Assembly: GCA_035493895.1 (NCBI GenBank)
Contig: DATJHM010000239.1
Location: 1 to 31,760, forward strand
Direction of reading: 5' to 3'
Origin: DATJHM01 sp035493895
GTDB taxonomy: Bacteria; Chloroflexota; Ktedonobacteria; Ktedonobacterales; Ktedonobacteraceae
Length of the DNA stretch: 31,760 bases
This document shows positions 1 through 7,114 of this stretch, one piece after another. A model generated the notes under the pieces. The model was not told where the DNA came from and did not search any database. It was given only the letters and a program-made list of their open reading frames with translations. A program made the position numbers and the translations under genes. Numbering within the stretch: position 1 is the first letter of the stretch; every line of letters begins with the position of its first letter.

Positions 1-20
1 CCCCTACCTGTTCTGTTAAG

Positions 21-163
21 CGGAACCGGATCTCGTGTGGCACGGGGGGCATGTGATTCCCTACCCTCGAAGAAAAACTGAGGTAGGGATCGCGCTTGAT
101 GCCGATCCACGTCCCCCACCGGCCATCTCGAATACCACATCTTTTTTTCGGTTGATGCGTATT
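21..163 (-). repeat. Intergenic modular repeat, copy A
   Basis: The 214 bases before the first gene carry no credible coding sequence. Read on the minus strand, 124 down to 20 follows the same order of modules as 9071-9173: a GGCCGGTGGGG block, a CCCTACCT block followed by TTTCTTCGAG, and an AGATCCGGTTC block. A further module, CGGTTGATGCGTATT (149-163), is identical to 12311-12325. I read this as a diverged copy of a dispersed non-coding element. Its function is unknown. Confidence 0.6.
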
Positions 164-171
164 CGACGCTG

Positions 172-200
172 TTTACCTGCGCCCATCCGTTTCCTATGTA
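172..200 (+). promoter_or_regulatory. Possible promoter for the cbi operon
   Basis: TTTACC (172-177) and TATGTA (195-200) are 17 nt apart and lie just upstream of cbiC. The match to the sigma-70 consensus is moderate. If it is used, the leader before the TTG start at 215 would be only about 8 nt. The operon could instead begin upstream of the window. I see no cobalamin riboswitch in 1-214. Confidence 0.25.
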
Positions 201-214
201 TGTAAAGGCGCTGC

Positions 215-943
215 TTGTCTGCGCCCGGATTACCCGAACACGAAGAAAGATTTTATTCGCCTATGAGCCTCATGCAGCGTTTCGCCCTGCCGCCCGACGA
301 AATTTATCGCCGCAGCTTTGCCACCGTCGACGCTTTGCTGCCACCCAGTAACTGGTCGTCGGAAGAACGCCATGTGCTCCAGCGCATTGTGCATGCAACG
401 GGCGATCCGCAACTGGCTCTCCAGGTACGTTTCAAGCCAGAGGCCATCGAACGAGGTATCACCGCGCTTCAGCAGCACACAGCCATCTTTACCGATGTGC
501 ACATGGTTGCCGCCGGTTGCAATAAACGCTGGCTTGACGCACTCGGTTGCTCACTTCAGGTGCTCATCGCGCAAGAAGGTCTGGAGGCGGCAGCTCAAGC
601 GGCAATGATGACGCGTTCAGCGGCAGCGGTGATCAAAGCGCTACCCCTGCTTGGAGGTACGATCGTCGTAATTGGCAATGCGCCGACCGCCCTGCTTGCC
701 CTGCTCGATGCTCTGGACGAGGGACGCGGTGAACCTCCGGCCCTGATTATCGGGATGCCGGTCGGCTTCATTGCCACGCCAGAATCCAAGGCGGCCTTAT
801 GGGAACGACCCTATCCGGCAATCATCGTCGAGGGCACACGCGGCGGCAGTCCGGTAGCTGCGGCAACGCTAAACGCTCTTTTCTCTCTTGCGTTACCAAA
901 AACGCAGCAGGCACCCGCTAATAAGGTGAATGAGCATGGATAA
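215..943 (+). CDS. cbiC: Cobalt-precorrin-8 (precorrin-8X) methylmutase CbiC/CobH
   Basis: This enzyme moves the C-11 methyl group of (cobalt-)precorrin-8 to C-12, giving (cobyr)hydrogenobyrinate in the cytoplasm. Family marks are clear: an IYRRSF block near residue 30, RIVHATGD with the catalytic His at about residue 60, GNAPTALL in the second half, and MPVGFIATPESKAAL before the C-terminus. At 242 aa it is slightly long for the family, because of about 16 extra residues at the N-terminus. I use the TTG at 215, which has an AAAGG (204-208) about 6 nt upstream and an in-frame stop at 203. ATG at 263 or 272 would give a more typical N-terminus and remains possible. It is the first gene of the operon in this window and overlaps cbiD by 14 bp. 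The identity is secure; the start is not. Confidence 0.93.
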   Translation: MSAPGLPEHEERFYSPMSLMQRFALPPDEIYRRSFATVDALLPPSNWSSEERHVLQRIVHATGDPQLALQVRFKPEAIERGITALQQHTAIFTDVHMVAAGCNKRWLDALGCSLQVLIAQEGLEAAAQAAMMTRSAAAVIKALPLLGGTIVVIGNAPTALLALLDALDEGRGEPPALIIGMPVGFIATPESKAALWERPYPAIIVEGTRGGSPVAAATLNALFSLALPKTQQAPANKVNEHG

Positions 944-2096
944 TATGTCTACAAGAAGCAACACACGCCCCTCCACGGAGACAGAAGAACTCCCTGGACG
1001 TGGAAAACGACGTGGTATGCGCACAGGCTATACGACAGGGGCCTGCGCAACCGCCGCTACACGTGCGGCTCTCCTTGCTCTGTACGATGGACAGGCTCCT
1101 GATACCATCACTATTACCTTACCTGTGGGCGTGAAAGCGACCTTTGCCGTGCATTCGTGCGAACACCATGCCGATGGCAGCGTCACGGCCAGCGTGCTCA
1201 AAGATGCGGGCGACGATCCAGATGTGACGCATGGCGCGGAACTTCGCGCTACGCTCTCCTGGCTAGCCACTGCGGATATTCGTATCGACGGTGGCGTGGG
1301 AGTGGGAAGGGTGACGAAGCCGGGTCTGGGTCTGGAAGTTGGTTCGGCGGCGATCAATCAGGTGCCGCGCGCGATGATCGAGGGCGTGGTACGCGAACTG
1401 CTGACTGAGCGGGACGAGGTGCGCGGCGTGTCGGTGCTTATCTCTGTGCCGGATGGCCTGGAACGTTCGCTCAAGACGCTGAATGCCCGGCTCGGCGTGC
1501 TCGGCGGCATCTCGATCCTGGGCACGACGGGCATTGTGAAACCCTATTCGACGGCGGCCTATAAAGCCAGTATCAGTAAGGCCGTCGATGTCGCTATCGC
1601 CTGTGGCTGTCAGGACCATCTTTTATTGACCACCGGTAGTCGGAGCGAAAAATTTGGACGTCGCTATATCCCCTTGCCCGAAGAAGCGTACATCCAAATG
1701 GGCGAGTTTACGGGCCACGCCTTGCGCGATAGCGCGGCGAAGGGGGTACGCGCGGTGACGCTGGTGGGAATGGTGGGCAAGCTCTCGAAGATTGGCGATG
1801 GACGCATGCAGACGCATGTGGCCGGTGCTGCGGTGGATCTGCAAAGTATGGCCGAGGTTGCCCGGGCGTGCGGCGCGCCTGAAGAGATCGTGACTCAGGT
1901 ACTACAGGCCAATACCGCACGCCATTTTCAGGAGTTGATGCTGGAACAGAATATACATGCTGTCTTCGATATGATTTGTGAGCGCGCTCGTTCTGCATCA
2001 CAGGCTTATGTGAAACAAAAGCTGGATATTGATGTGCTGATGTGTGATTTCGATGGCAGCATTCTTGGATATGCGGGAGAACGGAATGTCAGATAA
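930..2096 (+). CDS. cbiD: Cobalt-precorrin-5B C1-methyltransferase CbiD
   Basis: CbiD uses S-adenosylmethionine to methylate C-1 of cobalt-precorrin-5B in the oxygen-independent cobalamin route, so it marks this cluster as the anaerobic type. The diagnostic GMRTGYTTGACATAATRA stretch sits at about residues 29-46, followed by the family's Gly/Val-rich core (GGVGVGRVTKPGLGL) and the TTGSRSEKFGRRYIPLP region. Its 388 aa is normal for the family plus a short Ser/Thr/Arg-rich N-terminal extension. ATGs at 930, 936 and 945 all compete. AAGG at 923-926 best fits 936, but 930 is kept as the longest. It overlaps cbiC upstream by 14 bp and cbiT downstream by 11 bp, so translation is probably coupled. 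CbiE, which commonly stands between CbiD and CbiT, is absent. Confidence 0.95.
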   Translation: MSMDNMSTRSNTRPSTETEELPGRGKRRGMRTGYTTGACATAATRAALLALYDGQAPDTITITLPVGVKATFAVHSCEHHADGSVTASVLKDAGDDPDVTHGAELRATLSWLATADIRIDGGVGVGRVTKPGLGLEVGSAAINQVPRAMIEGVVRELLTERDEVRGVSVLISVPDGLERSLKTLNARLGVLGGISILGTTGIVKPYSTAAYKASISKAVDVAIACGCQDHLLLTTGSRSEKFGRRYIPLPEEAYIQMGEFTGHALRDSAAKGVRAVTLVGMVGKLSKIGDGRMQTHVAGAAVDLQSMAEVARACGAPEEIVTQVLQANTARHFQELMLEQNIHAVFDMICERARSASQAYVKQKLDIDVLMCDFDGSILGYAGERNVR

Positions 2097-2718
2097 CAAC
2101 CTGCAAGGACTTCTCGGACTACCCGACGAGGCATTCGTGCAACGTCGCCCGGGCAGCAATACGATGACTAAACGCGAGGTGCGCGCCATCACGCTCGCCC
2201 ATCTGGCCCTGCACGAGCACACAATCCTCTGGGATATCGGCAGCGGCACAGGTGCGGTGGCAATTGAGGCCGCTCGTCTGGCACACCAGGGACAGGTCTA
2301 CGCTATCGAGGACGATGCAGGCGCACTGGCAGCTATCGAAGCCAATTGCCGCCATTTCAATGCCACAAATGTCACGGTTGTCGCCGATCGAGCTCCCCAC
2401 GCCTTGCAGGACTTGCCGGACCCGGATGCTATCTTTATTGGCGGGAGCGGTGGTCTGCTGAATGTGATTCTCGAGGTAGCAATGGCGCGTTTGCGTCCCC
2501 ACGGTTCTCTGGTTGTAAATCTGGCCAGCTTCGAGCATCTGGCGGAAGCGGTACACCATCTACGACAGGCTGATTGGACGGTGGAATGTACGCTGGTGAA
2601 TATTGCGCGCACGCAAAATATTCTCGATGTGACGCGCTTTGCGGCGCTCAATCCGGTTTTTGTGCTTACTTCGCATGGACCTGAAAAACAGGCGGAAGGG
2701 AGTCCGACTGATGTCTGA
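2086..2718 (+). CDS. cbiT: Cobalt-precorrin-6B/7 C15-methyltransferase (decarboxylating) CbiT
   Basis: CbiT methylates C-15 of the corrin ring and removes the acetate carboxyl at C-12. The protein is a class I Rossmann methyltransferase. The conserved MTKREVRAITLAHL helix (residues 27-40) precedes motif I, DIGSGTGAVAIEAA (50-63), with an acidic SAM-ribose loop (YAIEDD) about 15 residues later and the IFIGGSGG motif typical of CbiT in the middle. At 210 aa it is a stand-alone T domain; in many organisms it is fused to or next to CbiE. The ATG at 2086 follows GGGAGA (2075-2080) and lies inside the end of cbiD. Longer in-frame starts upstream would run deep into cbiD and have no ribosome site. 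It overlaps cbiL by 8 bp. Confidence 0.92.
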   Translation: MSDNNLQGLLGLPDEAFVQRRPGSNTMTKREVRAITLAHLALHEHTILWDIGSGTGAVAIEAARLAHQGQVYAIEDDAGALAAIEANCRHFNATNVTVVADRAPHALQDLPDPDAIFIGGSGGLLNVILEVAMARLRPHGSLVVNLASFEHLAEAVHHLRQADWTVECTLVNIARTQNILDVTRFAALNPVFVLTSHGPEKQAEGSPTDV

Positions 2719-3457
2719 GGCACTGGGTACACTCTACGGCGTAGGCGTGGGACCGGGTGCCCCGGATCTCATGACCGTGCGCGCCGAGCAGATATTGCGC
2801 GCCTGCCCCGTCATCTGCCTGCCTGCACGCACGCATGGTCAGAGCTACGCGGGGACGATCATTGCGCATCTCCTCGATCATGAACGTCAGGAGGTGTTGC
2901 CGGTACAATTTCCGATGCAGCGCGATCTGGCGCTTGCGCTTCCAGCTCGCGAACAGGCTGCAACTCAAGTGCTCGCGCGTTTGCAGATGGGCCAGGATGT
3001 GGCTTTTGCGACCGAAGGCGACCCGCTGCTCTACAGCACCTTTGGCTATTTGCTTGAGACGGTGAAACGTAGCGCGCCCGCAATTCCGGTGGAAGTGGTG
3101 CCAGGCGTCTCTTCTATCACGGCAGCGGCGGCAGCAACTCATCTGCCTCTGGCAACGTGGGACGAACGGGTTGCCGTTTTGCCTGCTGCCCACGCCCTGC
3201 GTCAGACCGATACCAGCCATCTTCGGCAGATCCTTCAGCTCTTTGATACCATCGTGCTGTTGAAAGTGCATACGGTCTTCGCGGCTCTGCTGGATACATT
3301 GGAGGAGCTTGATCTCGTGCAACACGCGCTCTTCGTGCGCCGCTGTAGCACGGATCGCGAAGAAATCGTGTACGATCTGACGAGTTTGCGCGACCAGAAA
3401 CTGGATTATTTTTCGCTTGTGATTGTGAGGAACCCGTATGCCACTGGCAACCAATGA
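2711..3457 (+). CDS. cbiL: Cobalt-factor II / precorrin-2 C20-methyltransferase CbiL
   Basis: This SAM-dependent tetrapyrrole methyltransferase adds the C-20 methyl group, an early ring methylation. The fold's signature loops are present: GVGVGPGAPD (residues 10-19), TEGDPLLYST (101-110) and VVPGVSSITAAAA (129-141). The EGDPLLYSTFGYL form is characteristic of the CobI/CbiL branch rather than of CbiF or CbiH. It has 248 aa, as expected. The ATG at 2711 lies 8 nt behind GGAAGGGAG, a strong ribosome site placed inside the end of cbiT. An upstream in-frame start at 2639 would overlap cbiT by 80 bp and is unlikely. It overlaps cbiF by 20 bp. Confidence 0.94.
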   Translation: MSEALGTLYGVGVGPGAPDLMTVRAEQILRACPVICLPARTHGQSYAGTIIAHLLDHERQEVLPVQFPMQRDLALALPAREQAATQVLARLQMGQDVAFATEGDPLLYSTFGYLLETVKRSAPAIPVEVVPGVSSITAAAAATHLPLATWDERVAVLPAAHALRQTDTSHLRQILQLFDTIVLLKVHTVFAALLDTLEELDLVQHALFVRRCSTDREEIVYDLTSLRDQKLDYFSLVIVRNPYATGNQ

Positions 3458-4337
3458 AACTGAGGCTCAGATTGCTTTTGTCGGGGCCGGACCCGGTGAT
3501 CCCGACTTGCTGACGCTCAAAGCACAGCGCTTGATTGCACGTGCCGATGTCATTATTTACGCCGACTCGCTGGTCTCGCCAGATGTGTGCGACCATGCCA
3601 AACCGGAGGCAACCATCTACGGCAGCGCGACGTTAACGCTCGAAACGATCCTGGATATCATGCTCAAGGCGGCCTCGGATGGACAGTTTGTGGTGCGCTT
3701 ACAAAGCGGCGATCCGAGCCTGTACGGAGCGCTCTATGAACAACGTCGTGCGCTCGATCGTCAAGGCGTCTACTATATCATCGTGCCGGGCGTCTCTTCG
3801 GTTTTTGCGGCGGCTGCGGTGGTGGGCGTTGAGTTAACGGTGCCGGACGTTGCGCAATCGCTGATCTTGACGAGGCATGCTGGTCGCGTTTCAATGCCCG
3901 AGAGAGAGACGTTGCGCTCTTTCGCCAGTCACGGCACAACCCTGTGTATCTTTCTCAGCATTACGCGCGTGCGACAAATCGTCGAAGATCTGCTGGCTGG
4001 TAGTTATACACCTGAGACGCCAGTGGTCGTTGTGTATCGTGCGACATGGCCGGATCAGCAGGTCATTCGGGCGACGATTGCGACGCTGGTTCCGGCTGTC
4101 AAGCAAGCGCGCATCTCACGGCAGGCGCTGATTATCGTGGGCTGGGCCCTGGCAACCGACGCCGAACGCGAAAACGACGAAGTGCATCGCTCACATCTTT
4201 ATCTGCCCGGCTACAAACATCTCTTTCGTGGAGGTAGCCCTGACAACGACACTGAAGACGGGTCAAACGGAGATGATGTCATCGTCCCCCTCCCGGCATC
4301 TACCCCATCAGGAGATTCCAGCATTGGACAGGACTGA
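3438..4337 (+). CDS. cbiF: Cobalt-precorrin-4 C11-methyltransferase CbiF
   Basis: CbiF/CobM methylates C-11 of cobalt-precorrin-4. Loop motifs FVGAGPGDPDLLTLKA (residues 14-29) and RLQSGDPSLYGALYEQ (87-102), then VPGVSSVFAAAA, are those of this subfamily; the LQSGDPSLYGA form separates it from the other ring methylases here. The core ends near residue 265. About 35 further residues form an Asp/Ser/Pro-rich tail not usual in CbiF, and this tail is the part that overlaps the beginning of cbiG. The ATG at 3438 has TGAGG at 3426-3430. The 20 bp overlap with cbiL suggests coupled translation. Confidence 0.94.
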   Translation: MPLATNETEAQIAFVGAGPGDPDLLTLKAQRLIARADVIIYADSLVSPDVCDHAKPEATIYGSATLTLETILDIMLKAASDGQFVVRLQSGDPSLYGALYEQRRALDRQGVYYIIVPGVSSVFAAAAVVGVELTVPDVAQSLILTRHAGRVSMPERETLRSFASHGTTLCIFLSITRVRQIVEDLLAGSYTPETPVVVVYRATWPDQQVIRATIATLVPAVKQARISRQALIIVGWALATDAERENDEVHRSHLYLPGYKHLFRGGSPDNDTEDGSNGDDVIVPLPASTPSGDSSIGQD

Positions 4338-5430
4338 TCCAGGACGAGTTGCGCTCGTGGTGCTCACTGGCAACGGATTAACATTAGCCCTGCGTGTGCA
4401 GCAAGGGTTGGAGACCGACACGCACATCTACGCAAGCGAGCGTGCACTGAAAACGCGATCAGCGGCGGTCGGTACGAACGCGATCACGAGCTTCGACTCG
4501 CTCGGATCAGCGCTCGCACAACTCTGGGAATCGCATGACCAGCTTGTGCTTTTCTTTGCGCTGGGTGCCGCGATCCGCCTGCTAGCGCCGCTTTTACGAG
4601 ACAAACACCGTGATCCGGGCGTGGTGGTCATAGATGATGCGAGCAATTTCGCCATCAGTACCATTTCGGGACACGCAGGCGGGGCCAACGATCTTGCCCG
4701 CCGCTGCGCTCGTCTCCTCGGAGCGATTCCGGTCATAACAACGGCCTCGGATGTGCATCACACCCTATCCGTTGATCTGCTCGCTGAGACGATGGGGTGG
4801 CGCATAGCAGACCCATCGCAGATCACGACGGTCTCCGCATCGATCATCAATGGAGAACCTGTCGCGATCTTGCAGGATGCCGGACCACGTGACTGGTGGG
4901 ATAGCGCCTATCCCTGGCCCGCCAATCTCATCCGGATAAACGCGCTCGATGAGGTGACATCTGCAACCTTCGCGGCCTTGCTCATTATTTCGGATCGACG
5001 TATAGAGGATGTACCGAACGGTCTCCCCACGGTCATCTATCGCCCGCCGTCCCTTATCTTAGGGATTGGTTGCCGACGAGGCGTCCCCTTTGCGGCCCTG
5101 GATACCTTTATCAAAACAACCGTGCTGGCCCATGATCTTGCCTTCGAGAGCATCGCCGTGCTCGCCTCTGCCGATCTCAAAGCAGACGAAGTAGCGCTAC
5201 AACAGCTATCCCGACGCTACTCCTGGCGCTTCGAGACGTACCCGATAGAGGCATTGCAGGCCGTGACCACAATCGCCACGCCCTCAGAACGCGTACAACG
5301 ATTGATCGGCACACCGAGCGTCAGTGAAGCGGCGGCCCTTCTCTCAGCGCACAACGGACAGCTCATCGTACCCAAGCACAAAGGAGAGGGAATGACCCTT
5401 GCTATTGCGCGAAAAGAGAATGGGAGGTAA
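4324..5430 (+). CDS. cbiG: Cobalt-precorrin-5A hydrolase CbiG
   Basis: CbiG opens the ring lactone of cobalt-precorrin-5A and releases acetaldehyde, the ring-contraction step specific to the anaerobic pathway. The N-terminal domain starts with a beta strand and VLTGNGLTLALRV (residues 13-25). The middle shows LGAAIRLLAP (79-88) and SGHAGGANDLARR (114-126), both hallmarks. A CbiG_C/CobE-like domain begins with LILGIGCRRG near residue 244 and ends with VSEAAALL and GQLIVPKHKGEGMTLAIAR. I chose TTG at 4324 because CAGGAGA (4309-4315) sits 8 nt upstream and the resulting 14 bp overlap with cbiF matches the other junctions. In-frame alternatives are ATG at 4273 or 4276 and GTG at 4228, which would overlap cbiF by up to 110 bp. 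Confidence 0.93.
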   Translation: MDRTDPGRVALVVLTGNGLTLALRVQQGLETDTHIYASERALKTRSAAVGTNAITSFDSLGSALAQLWESHDQLVLFFALGAAIRLLAPLLRDKHRDPGVVVIDDASNFAISTISGHAGGANDLARRCARLLGAIPVITTASDVHHTLSVDLLAETMGWRIADPSQITTVSASIINGEPVAILQDAGPRDWWDSAYPWPANLIRINALDEVTSATFAALLIISDRRIEDVPNGLPTVIYRPPSLILGIGCRRGVPFAALDTFIKTTVLAHDLAFESIAVLASADLKADEVALQQLSRRYSWRFETYPIEALQAVTTIATPSERVQRLIGTPSVSEAAALLSAHNGQLIVPKHKGEGMTLAIARKENGR

Positions 5431-5433
5431 AGC

Positions 5434-6204
5434 ATGACGCATACGCCACATCCAGGACATCTCGCCATCGTCGGCCTGGGACCGGGCATGCGAGACCTCA
5501 TGGCCCCGCGTGCCATTCAGGTGATACAGGAATCGGATCTGGTGATCGGTTATCGTGTCTATCTTGAACAGATATCGGATCTCCTCACAGACAAAGAGAT
5601 CCACGTCTCCGAGCTAACCCACGAAGTAGAGCGTGCAACGCTCGCCGTCCAATCCGCCCATGCCGGACGCAGAGTATGCATCGTCTCCAGCGGTGATGCG
5701 GGCATCTACGGCATGGCTGGCTTAGTGCTCGACCTGTTTTCACATAGCTCAGACACCGACACGATAACCGAGCCATCCGTCGAGGTTGTGCCGGGCATCT
5801 CCGCGCTCAACGCCGCCGCTGCCCTCCTGGGAGCGCCTTTGATGCACGATTTTGCCGCCATCAGCCTGAGCGACCTGCTCACGCCCTGGGCCACGATCGC
5901 GAAACGGCTCGCTGCAGTGGCTGAGGCAGATTTTGTCGTCGTGCTCTACAATCCCAGCAGCCGCAAACGTCAATGGCAACTGGGTGAGGCTCAGCGCCTG
6001 CTTCTAGTCCATCGCGCAGAAACGACGCCTGTAGGGCTGGTACGCAACGCCTATCGCGAAGGACAAAAGGTGCAACTCACCACCCTGTCCCATCTGCTTG
6101 AGCACGACGTTGACATGTTTACCACTGTCGTCATCGGTAATTCATGCACCCGCATCCAGCAAGCACGCATGATTACCCCACGCGGCTACGAGTCTCGCGC
6201 ATAA
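5434..6204 (+). CDS. cbiH: Cobalt-factor III / precorrin-3B C17-methyltransferase CbiH
   Basis: CbiH/CobJ methylates C-17 and drives ring contraction. Motifs are IVGLGPGMRDLMAPRA (residues 12-27), VSSGDAGIYGMAGLVLD (84-100), VVPGISALNAAAALLGAP and VVLYNPSSRKR, all standard for this branch. It has 256 aa with no added domains. The ATG at 5434 is preceded by GGGAGG (5422-5427) and begins 3 nt after cbiG ends. It is the last recognisable gene of the operon. The downstream spacer starts with two strong ribosome-site-like sequences but no gene (see findings) and then a large palindrome. Confidence 0.95.
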   Translation: MTHTPHPGHLAIVGLGPGMRDLMAPRAIQVIQESDLVIGYRVYLEQISDLLTDKEIHVSELTHEVERATLAVQSAHAGRRVCIVSSGDAGIYGMAGLVLDLFSHSSDTDTITEPSVEVVPGISALNAAAALLGAPLMHDFAAISLSDLLTPWATIAKRLAAVAEADFVVVLYNPSSRKRQWQLGEAQRLLLVHRAETTPVGLVRNAYREGQKVQLTTLSHLLEHDVDMFTTVVIGNSCTRIQQARMITPRGYESRA

Positions 6205-6288
6205 CCACAGGGAGGTGCAAGGAAAGGAGCATCTTTTTCCATGATAGCTATTTAGCCCTTCAGAAGTTTCTATCCCGGCCGATGATAA

Positions 6289-6501
6289 GAAATAGAGGGA
6301 ATCTCTCATCAAACCTGTAGAGTCGCCGCTTGTTTGCAAGGGTAGGTTTTTTGGAGACGATTTTTCTGGCGAGCTTGAGGGGCCGAAAAATGTGGGGATT
6401 TGCCCCCTGTTTTCGCCCACAAATCCAGCTCAATTTCAAAAAACCTACCCTTGCAAACAAGCGGCGACTCTACGGGATTGATGGGAGATTCCCCTTATTT
6501 C
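6289..6501. repeat. 213-bp palindromic element between convergent genes
   Basis: Arms 6289-6352 and 6438-6501 are inverted copies. The inner 36 positions (6317-6352 against 6438-6473) pair perfectly, and the outer part has about eight mismatches. The 85-nt centre folds again: CGAAAA...TTTTCG enclosing GGGG-ATTTG-CCCC. A weaker outer match (TAGCCCT near 6253 and AGGGCTA at 6512-6518) reaches the stop codon of the response regulator. It lies between the 3' ends of cbiH and the regulator. It may be a MITE-like element, or it may act as a two-way terminator. The rest of 6205-6515 has no gene. Confidence 0.85.
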
Positions 6502-6515
6502 CGTGACATTGAGGG

Positions 6516-6926
6516 CTAGGAGTGGGGGATCTCGGCTTTGCGGGGGAGCTCGGCCTTGATCTCGGTTTTACAGAACAGGTTGATCTTCTCGAACAGGTCG
6601 GCGGCGCTGAAGGGCTTGGTCAGATAGCTGGCACCACCGTGGCGATAGCTTTCGTTCATCATTGAACGTTGCGCAAAGGCGGAAATAAAGACGATGGGGA
6701 TGTGCGCCAGTTTGGGGCGAGCCTTTAATTCGTCCGCAAGTTGATAGCCGTCACGTCCGGGCATGGAGATATCGGTAAAAATAAGATCGGGATGAACACG
6801 CTCGATCATTTTCAGGCCCTCCACACCGTCCGCCGCGATGTGCAGTTCGTGGCTGGAAGAACGCAACATTACACGCACAAGTTTCTGTATATTGATCTCA
6901 TCTTCACATAAAACAATCTTCGCCAT
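6516..6926 (-). CDS. Receiver-only (CheY-like) response regulator
   Basis: This is a 136-aa single REC domain with no output domain. Acidic pocket residues E8 and D9, the phospho-acceptor D52 (in FTDISMPGRDGYQ), S82 and K104 (in YLTKPF) are all in place, so it should accept phosphate and act through protein contacts. A Lys/Glu-rich tail of about 20 residues follows. The ATG at 6926 has GGAGGAG about 6 nt upstream. A longer TTG start at 6941 would contain that ribosome site and is rejected. It lies 188 nt downstream of a histidine kinase on the same strand, its likely partner. Confidence 0.9.
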   Translation of the reverse strand: MAKIVLCEDEINIQKLVRVMLRSSSHELHIAADGVEGLKMIERVHPDLIFTDISMPGRDGYQLADELKARPKLAHIPIVFISAFAQRSMMNESYRHGGASYLTKPFSAADLFEKINLFCKTEIKAELPRKAEIPHS

Positions 6927-6950
6927 AAAAAACTCCTCCAATAGAAAAGA

Positions 6951-7025
6951 GATATGCGAGACAATCTCGACGATTACTTCTTTAGCAAACAGATACGCGA
7001 GACAATCTCGACGATCGCTTCTTAG
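6951..7025. repeat. Tandem 41-nt hairpin repeat between kinase and regulator
   Basis: Two copies start at 6951 and 6992 and share about 34 positions with few mismatches. Each contains CGAGA-CAA-TCTCG, a short perfect hairpin. The repeat ends with CTTCTTAG-like sequence, which also recurs at the kinase stop codon (7110-7117). The pair lies in the 188-nt gap of a presumed two-gene transcript and could affect processing or attenuation. Confidence 0.7.
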
Positions 7026-7044
7026 GGGTCGTCAGGAAAGAAAG

Positions 7045-7094
7045 GTCGCAATTGAAACAGCTCGTTTGAGCTTGTTTGGAGCTCAAATTGCGAC
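7045..7094 (-). terminator. Hairpin downstream of the histidine kinase
   Basis: GTCGCAATT (7045-7053) and AATTGCGAC (7086-7094) pair over 9 bp around a 32-nt loop that has its own AGCTC/GAGCT pairing. It starts about 20 nt beyond the kinase stop on the minus strand. No T-run follows on that strand, so it is more likely an mRNA-stabilising or processing hairpin than a strong terminator. Confidence 0.45.
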
Positions 7095-7114
7095 GGTAAT
7101 TCTTTAACGGCTTC

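Noticed and set aside
1..214. Cobalamin riboswitch upstream of cbiC
   Set aside because: I found no B12-box-like conserved core or plausible fold; the segment is instead explained by a repeat copy.
2666..3454. Minus-strand open frame of 262 codons opposite cbiL
   Set aside because: cbiL motifs are intact on the plus strand; the antisense frame is Gln/His/Arg-rich without a start signal.
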